Of a stretch of 64,000 nucleotides of DNA, positions 49,302 through 64,000 are shown piece by piece (position 1 is the first letter of the stretch; every line of letters begins with the position of its first letter). The stretch is from Capitella teleta. Taxonomy: Eukaryota > Annelida > Polychaeta > Capitellidae. The position numbers and the translations under genes are program-made. The DNA is taken from NCBI GenBank assembly GCA_000328365.1, contig KB294746.1:99666-163665 (forward strand). Direction: 5' to 3'. Below the pieces are notes generated by a model, which saw only the letters and a program-made list of their open reading frames with translations, was not told where the DNA came from and did not search any database.

Positions 49302-50466
49302 TTACCTTACTTTGATTCACTTTCTGTTCATGTAAACAAAATATTGCTGAAAAATATAGAATATTATATCGCTCGATAAAATTTTTGTTTTTTCATATCT
49401 TTTCACTCATAAAATCTCACGTGGCACAAAAGCTCTTGTGCTTCAGCCCCTACATCACCATTATATTTAATCATGTATTTTACGGAATAAATTATCATTT
49501 ATTATTATTTATTATTATTAGTGAAATCATAATGTTGAACTTTTGCAGGAGCTAAGGTCACAAATTATCTTGACGCTGACCGGAGTTAAAAGGCATGATT
49601 GCCACAGAAAATCATAACGCTATTTTGATGGAAAGATCAGAAGGATAATTTACTGGAACGAAGTCATTGTATGGCATTGTATGGCATTGTCTAACAAGCA
49701 GAGGACAGCAAAAGCGTCAGTCAAAGCGGCCAACTGCGTGTTGCACAATCCCGTTCTGATGCAAAGTCATCTTTGAGGGTTTACAAGTGATTATGCAACA
49801 TGTACCCTTGAAGAGTATATATATATATTCTCATAAAAACATTGGACTTTTTCTGGAGCGGCATAAGGTATTCGCGATTATCTGGTTTTTTTTTTTAATG
49901 TAAACCATCTTATCTTTTCTTATCTTATCTTATTTAACTCTCGGAGAAGCAACTGAGAAACTAACCAGGGACAGAAAAATGGTTGAGTATGATTTCAAAC
50001 CGAGGTCAGAATTGGACATTACAAACCTGCATCTTGGAGTAATCATCAAAATAACGCAGACATTTGATTTCACAAGACATTGACATTCAAAGCCGTTATA
50101 ACATGCAAGTGCTCCGTGTGTACGCTGGTTCAGATGTTTGCATGTTGTTAGCTATTTTTTACTTTGCCAAATGACTGCAGCATTTACAACAGATGGTTCA
50201 ATGCATTTGCTCTGAATGAGGAGCTCATGATAGTGTACGTGATCGAGTTCATGATCTAATGGCCGAAAATCAACAAAGACAAAGTTTAGAACAGCATGCG
50301 CCCGGGGCCAGTGTCAAAGCGTGCTTGGTTTAAAAAATACTCATATTAAAAAGACAAGATTGGCGCCCACGAACAGATTTCTGGTGCTGCAAACCGCTCA
50401 CTTTGAGCTGATCATAAGCTCCTAACCCAGTGAAGATGTCACTGTATTCATTGCTATTTCCACCAT
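49302..50466. other. Intergenic, no gene recognised
   Basis: AT-rich with short TTATC-type runs (49908-49932). It may contain further remains of the Gypsy-type relic whose gag lies at 50467, but no pol-type motif was seen. Confidence 0.3.
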
Positions 50467-50790
50467 TTAACACGTGTACACTGCAAACAAGTCCAAGTGT
50501 GACAGACAAAACTCATTCGTGGCGAGTGCATGTACTGAGTGGCTTGGACCATGTCTCATCTTTCCCTGATCTTGCTGTGTCTTCCTGCACACGGAGCCAA
50601 AGTGACCTTTAGTAAAACATGCATGACACAGCTGCTTGTACGCTGGGCATTGCTTAGGCGGGAGATTTCCTCCGCAGTTCTGACAGCCACTAAGGGATTC
50701 AGTGCATGGCATCATGCCAGGTGTTTGTTATCGGTGGGTGCTTGGGCTTGTTCTGCTTCCCGCTGATCGACCTCTGACCTCGAATCAGAA
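50467..50790 (-). mobile_element. Gypsy-type LTR retrotransposon relic, gag zinc-knuckle part
   Basis: Minus-strand translation shows a gag-type CCHC zinc knuckle (C-x2-C-x4-H-x4-C, around CHACFTKGHFGSVC). The other gag block lies at 54005-54475 on the same strand. It is a broken fossil: no LTRs and no pol region were recognised. It is older than the L2 LINE that splits it. Confidence 0.6.
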
Positions 50791-50799
50791 GGTGTACTT

Positions 50800-53690
50800 C
50801 CTCAGTTTGAGGTGTTGCAGCTGTGATCTGCGACCGCTGAAGCATTGCTCGATCCAGATCGGGGTTCTAATCACGCAATTGCGCAGATGACTCTTGTGGG
50901 TTTCACACTGCAGCACATCCCCCGCCTTGGCCGCATGGACGGCAGTGTTGCTCTCATTCATGTGTCCTCCATCAAAGCTTCTCCCTTCAAAAACATTTTG
51001 TGTGCCTCTTTCAAGGGTTTTATCACCATCCTCTCGTGTGGAAGTCGTTCTCTCTGGTTGGCAACCATGGATCATCTGCTGAAAACTTCCTGTGGGATTT
51101 CGCTGACCTCATTGAACAATTAACATCTTCCGTTGACCCTCTAGTGGTTGGCGACTTCAACATTTACATGGTTGATGTGACTGACTCCTTTGCATCCCAC
51201 ATGCGCTCAACCTGTGAAAGCTTTGGTCTCGCTCAGCATGTGAAGGGCTCTCAGAACGGACACACCCTGGACCTGATCCTGACTCGTTTCTCCCAGCTTC
51301 ACTGCGGGTTTCTTGGCACTGATTACTCAGTCAGTTCCGATCACGCCTGCATCTTGTGTATGCTGGACATACCACACCCCAAAAAAGTTGTGAAGGAAAT
51401 ACATGTTTGAAAAATCAAGGCTATCGACAAAAACGCCCTCTCCTCTCGTCTTGAAGCTCACCTGCCCAGTCATGACGTTCTGTCGCTCACGCACTTGCTC
51501 TGATGCATGTGCTCTGTACGCTGCGATGGTCAGGCGCTTAATCGATGACCTTGCTCCCCAAAAGAATGTTACCATAATCACTCGCCTTGATGCCTGTGGT
51601 TTAACTACAGTGTCCGTGCCGCCAGGAGGGAATTCAGGAAAGCCAAAAGGAGATGGAAATCATCTTAACTGACTGTTCACAAGGAAATCGTGAAAGAGAG
51701 AAGGAACGAGGTAACAGCTGCAAGGCGACAGGCAAAAACTGCATATTACTTTCAGAAGATTGATGCTGCTGCTTCTCCTAAAGAGATGTTCCAAGTTACC
51801 AACTCCTTGCTTTAGCCCAAGAGCGTCCCAGTCCTTCCAACTTGTCCATCACACGATCCCAACATCTCCCCAGTGAAGCTCTGGCGGAATTATTTGCGGA
51901 TTACTTCGACAACAAAATCGCTACGATCCGTGGCGGTATCAGTGCATCTCCTCTTTCACCACCAAGCAACTTGGCCGACCTCACTAAACTCACTGATTTC
52001 CAACCCGTCTCTGTGCAGGAAGTCATCACTTTTGTTTGCAAGTCACCTTCTAAGTTATCCCCCTTGGATCCACTCCCTACGTGGCTTCTGAAGGGCTGCT
52101 TGCCTGCCACAGCTCCCATACTGACTGACATCATCAACTTGTTGTTGTCGTTTGGCCTTGTTACGACCGGCCTGAAACAAGCAATCGTCTCTCCCCTACT
52201 AAAGAAACCCTCATTGGATGCTGAAATGCTGAAGAATTACAGGCCTGTTTCGAACCTAAACTTTCTCTCTAAGCTCATTAAACTAGCTGTTGCATCTAGA
52301 GTGCAAGATCACTGCAGGCTGAATAACATCACCAACTAATTCCAATCAGTATACAAGGCTCATCACAGTACGGAGACGGCGCTGATCCAAGTCCACAATG
52401 ACGTGCTCAGAGCGGTGAACAAGGATGGGGGTGTCGTCCTGGTGCTCCTTGACTTGTCCGCCGCCTTTGACATGATCGACCACCATCTGCTGCTCAACCA
52501 CCTTCAGCACCAACTCGGCATCACCGGCACTGCGTTCCAATGGTTTGCATCGTATCTCAGCTACCGAACCCAAAGGATCAAGAGAGCTGACTGTCTGTCA
52601 TCTCTGCATCCAGTGCTGTACGGTGCGCCCCAGGGCTCAGTACTAGGCCCTCTTCTCTTCACGCTCTATGCTGCGCCACTCAGCTCCATCATCCTCACAC
52701 ACAACCTTGACTTTCACTTGTACGCTGATGACACGCAGCTTTACATGGCATTCACTCCAAACACCATCACCTCCACATCCAGCGTTTCTGCTGTGCTCAA
52801 ACGTGCTATACGTGATGTGACGACCTGGATGTGTGACCATTACCTAAAACTGAATGACGATAAAACTGAGCTGCTGGTTGTCCAGCGCCTTAACCCAAGA
52901 TCCACCATGCCCTTGCATTAGCCTACTCTCAGGATCAACGCGATCACATTGTCCCTTCTACTCCTCTACGCAATCTTGGAGTGGTGTTTAACGTGTCGTT
53001 CAATCTTGCTGGCCATGTCAACGCAGTGTGTCGCAGCATGTACTTTCATCTGAACCGGATCTGGAAAATCCGCCATTACCTGTCTGCTGACGGTGCGCGC
53101 TTGCTTGCACAGGCTTACGTCACGTCGTGCTTGGACTATTGCAACGCCTTTTTCTGCAGCCTTCCTGTTGCAATGCGTGCCAGACTGTAGAGAGCACAGA
53201 ACGCCGCCGCTCATGTTATCACCCGTACAAAGAAGCACGACCACATCACACCCATTCTCAAGCAACTCCACTGGCTCCCCGTCGAATTCCAATGCAAGTA
53301 CAAGATCGCAGTTATGACGTTCAAAGCCTTGAATGGACTTACACTGCCGTACATTGATGACCTCATGCAACTCTATGTTCCGCGACGTTCCCTTCGCTCC
53401 GCCTCTGATTGACGCCTTGTCGTACCCAGGTACTGACTGCAAACAGTTAGTGGCCGAACTTTCAGTGCTGCGGCTCCCGACGTGTGGAACGCACTTCCCA
53501 TCAAACTGCGACAATTTGAGTCACTGAACCGTTTTAAATCGCTTTAAAGACGCACTTTTTAAAACTTGCCTTTACTTGTTAATTGTCTTATCCACATTTT
53601 AAGTATGTACAGCGTCCCTTGAACTTCTTCGAAGAAGAGGGCGCTTGTTAAAATGTGAATAAACAAGAATAATAATATTAATAATAACAA
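50800..53690 (+). mobile_element. L2-like LINE (endonuclease and reverse transcriptase)
   Basis: A nearly complete ORF2 of the L2/CR1 group inserted in the Gypsy-type gag relic. Endonuclease pieces include VDPLVVGDFNIYMVD and VSSDHACILCML. The reverse transcriptase reads LKNYRPVSNLNFLSKLI, VLVLLDLSAAFDMIDHHLL, YGAPQGSVLGPLLFTLY and HLYADDTQLYM (catalytic YADD near 52725). After it come the VNAVCRSMYFHLNRIWKIRHYL region and a short AAT-rich tail (53668-53690). Frames change near 51410, 51600, 51800 and 53000, and stops occur at about 52337 and 52919, so it is inactive. The 5' end is truncated near 50800. Confidence 0.88.
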
Positions 53691-53701
53691 TTGCTGCGTG
53701 T

Positions 53702-54029
53702 GTGTGAGTGTGATTGGGGTTTTACGGCTCCACCCAAACCAATCGGATGATACGGGCTCCAGAACAGAAGGCCTGGGACCGGGGTTTCTCCCTACTCTTA
53801 TCGATAAATCCGAAGGGTTCTTTATCCTGCATACCACCATAGACAGTAGTACACAGCGCCCGGCCTTGTTACGCAGTTGGGCAGCACTATAGAGTCACTG
53901 AAAAATCACAATTGTAGTTCACAATCATAACGCTCGTGGCCTGATCAGGTCTCGAACCCGGGACCTCGACCCCCACGGTCGGCATAGGATTGCAGCCAGC
54001 CGGTTTAACCCACTGAACTATTCAGTGCT
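53702..54029 (-). mobile_element. tRNA-derived SINE
   Basis: On the minus strand the head at the right end reads TAGTTCAGTGGGTTAAACC (A box, about 54005-54023), with GGTTCGAGACC (B box, about 53948-53958) at tRNA spacing. It is flanked by AATTGCTGCG-x-GT at about 53690 and 54032, a probable target duplication. The body matches the repeat at 19441-19500. Confidence 0.8.
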
Positions 54030-54475
54030 CCAATAATTGCTGCGAGTTGCATTCTGCTGACATCTGCCGCTCTGACAAATTCCTCTGTATTCGCAAGAGT
54101 GAGGTCTGCCTCTCTCAAGAAACGCTTTTTTAAAGGAATGTCAGACACTCCAAACACAATTTTGTCCCTAATTATACTTTCCGTTTGATCTTCAAATGGA
54201 CAGTTTGCCGCCTTGGCATGCAAATCTGTTATCCACTTCTCAACAGACTCCGATGGGCGCTGATTGCATTGCTAAAACGGGTACCTCGCAAAGACAATGT
54301 TTTGTTTGTGGCTTGTAATGCTCTCGGAGCTTTCCGAGTACAGTTTCGTAATCATCAGATGCCTCACCTTCTGCCAACACAAACGTTGAGTGTAACTCTT
54401 AGTGTAACTCTTGGGTATCCATTCCCGCCACATGGAGCAAGATGCCAACCTGCGTGGCTTTTGGCTTCTTGCTGA
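54005..54475 (-). mobile_element. Gypsy-type LTR retrotransposon relic, gag capsid part
   Basis: Minus-strand translation resembles the capsid region of Gypsy-family gag proteins related to the K02A2.6-type elements (DQTESIIRDKIVFGVSD, then LREADLTLANTEEFVRAAD). It is broken. A SINE and an L2 LINE separate it from the zinc-knuckle part at 50467, and a second L2 bounds it on the other side, so the relic is old relative to these insertions. Confidence 0.7.
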
Positions 54476-54477
54476 TT

Positions 54478-54494
54478 TATTATTATTATTATTG

Positions 54495-54552
<58 letters not shown>

Positions 54553-55430
54553 TTCAAACTTATGAATCACGAAATTCAGAAAGAAATAAAACTGTTCAAA
54601 CGCGATGTACAATAAAATATAAATAAAATGATAAAAAGTTGATTTGTTAAGATATGTCATTAAAAGCTTTTCAGAAAAAGTGTGTCTTAAGTTTTGATTT
54701 ATATTCAAGTAGGTGTGATGAGAGGCGAATACTTTGGGGTAGTTCATTCCAAAGAGAAGGAGCAGCAGAACTGAAGCAACGACCACCCACACGTTTTAGT
54801 TGTATTGCACAGGACTTATTCGTATATCGGAGGACGATCTCAGACAACGAGTTGGACGATGTCCGCTGATCAGTTCGTCGATGTACGCGGGTGCTAAGCC
54901 ATGCAGGGCTTTGTAGGTCATGAGGCAAATCTTGTACTGCACTCTGAATTCGACAGGTTGCCAATGCAGCTGGAGATGAATTGGCGTGATGTGATCGCTC
55001 CTCTTTGCTCTCACGACCACACGAGCAGCAGCATTTTGCGCTTTCTGGAGCCTGTTTCTCACTATAATGGGGAGCCCGTAAAGAAGCGCTTTGCAGTAGT
55101 CTAAACGGGAGATGACATGGACCTGCATCAGGGCGCGAGTTGCAGATATTGTGAGGTACTCACGAATTCTCCAAATGCGATTGAAATGGAAGAACATAGT
55201 CTGGCACAGAGCATTCACATGATCTTCTAAATTAAATACTGAGTTAAATAGCACACGGAGGTTCCTAATAGACGTGGACGGATTGATGTTGTTATCGTCA
55301 AGTGTCAGTGTTGGGCGATGGGTTGGCTGACGGGACATTGGATTTGGACGCTGAATCACAAGCATCTCAGTCTTGTTCTCATTTAGCTTTAAGTAGTGGT
55401 CGTTCATTTCCACAGCAGCAAAATAAAAGC
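54478..55430 (-). mobile_element. L2-like LINE 3' end, with (ATT)n tail
   Basis: Same family as the LINE at 50800 but in the opposite orientation. The minus strand reads NDHYLKLNENKTEMLVIQRP, HVNALCQTMFFHFNRIWRIR, LQKAQNAAARVVVRAKRSDH, HLQLHWQPVEFRVQYKICLM and, after a frame change, SSAAPSLWNELPQSIR. The 3' tail is a long ATT microsatellite (54478-54551 on the plus strand), typical of L2 ends. The reverse transcriptase core is missing, so it is 5'-truncated. Confidence 0.85.

Positions 55431-64000
<8,570 letters not shown>

Overview
This is a stretch of an intron-rich animal genome, AT-rich, with very short introns (down to 52 bases) beside long, transposon-filled ones. The gene set and the mix of L2-like LINEs, tRNA-derived SINEs, hAT, Tigger-like and piggyBac-like elements suggest a marine invertebrate, possibly a non-vertebrate deuterostome; the phylum cannot be fixed from the sequence. 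There are no bacterial-type operons and no CRISPR array.

Seven host genes can be read exon by exon by comparison with remembered human family members. In order: C1GALT1, core 1 O-glycan galactosyltransferase (minus, 2154-848); a TRPC cation channel (plus, about 7236-14331); ECT2, the Rho GEF of cytokinesis (plus, 20172-25416); a chordin-like secreted BMP antagonist (plus, 27532-31886); POLD3, the p66 subunit of DNA polymerase delta (minus, 36853-32080), tail to tail with the chordin-like gene; a single-exon clan 2 cytochrome P450 (plus, 43888-45414) with a broken partial duplicate 1 kb downstream; and the 5' part of LCMT1, the PP2A leucine carboxyl methyltransferase (plus, 56358 to beyond the window end). 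They share no obvious pathway; the order looks like an ordinary animal neighbourhood.

Between and inside the genes lies dense transposon debris. Several elements have readable ends and target duplications: a 424-bp hAT derivative (2404-2827), a 1.19-kb hAT (60485-61674), a TTAA-flanked piggyBac-like element (42156-42846), two TA-flanked elements (45561-46433, 57171-57666) and two TIR elements of shared design (8216-9135, 16533-17280). At 50.5-55.4 kb an old Gypsy-type gag relic is split by an L2 LINE, a SINE and a second L2 in the other orientation. LCMT1 intron 1 holds a second nest in which a dispersed repeat, seen in a shorter form at 35.2 kb, carries a hAT and a LINE; the shorter copy shows the unoccupied sites.

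No clearly new biological system was found. The best leads are the nested elements with natural empty sites, a modular repeat present at four places, a P450 lacking the usual I-helix acid, two GC-AG introns, and an alternative N-terminus for the chordin-like protein.
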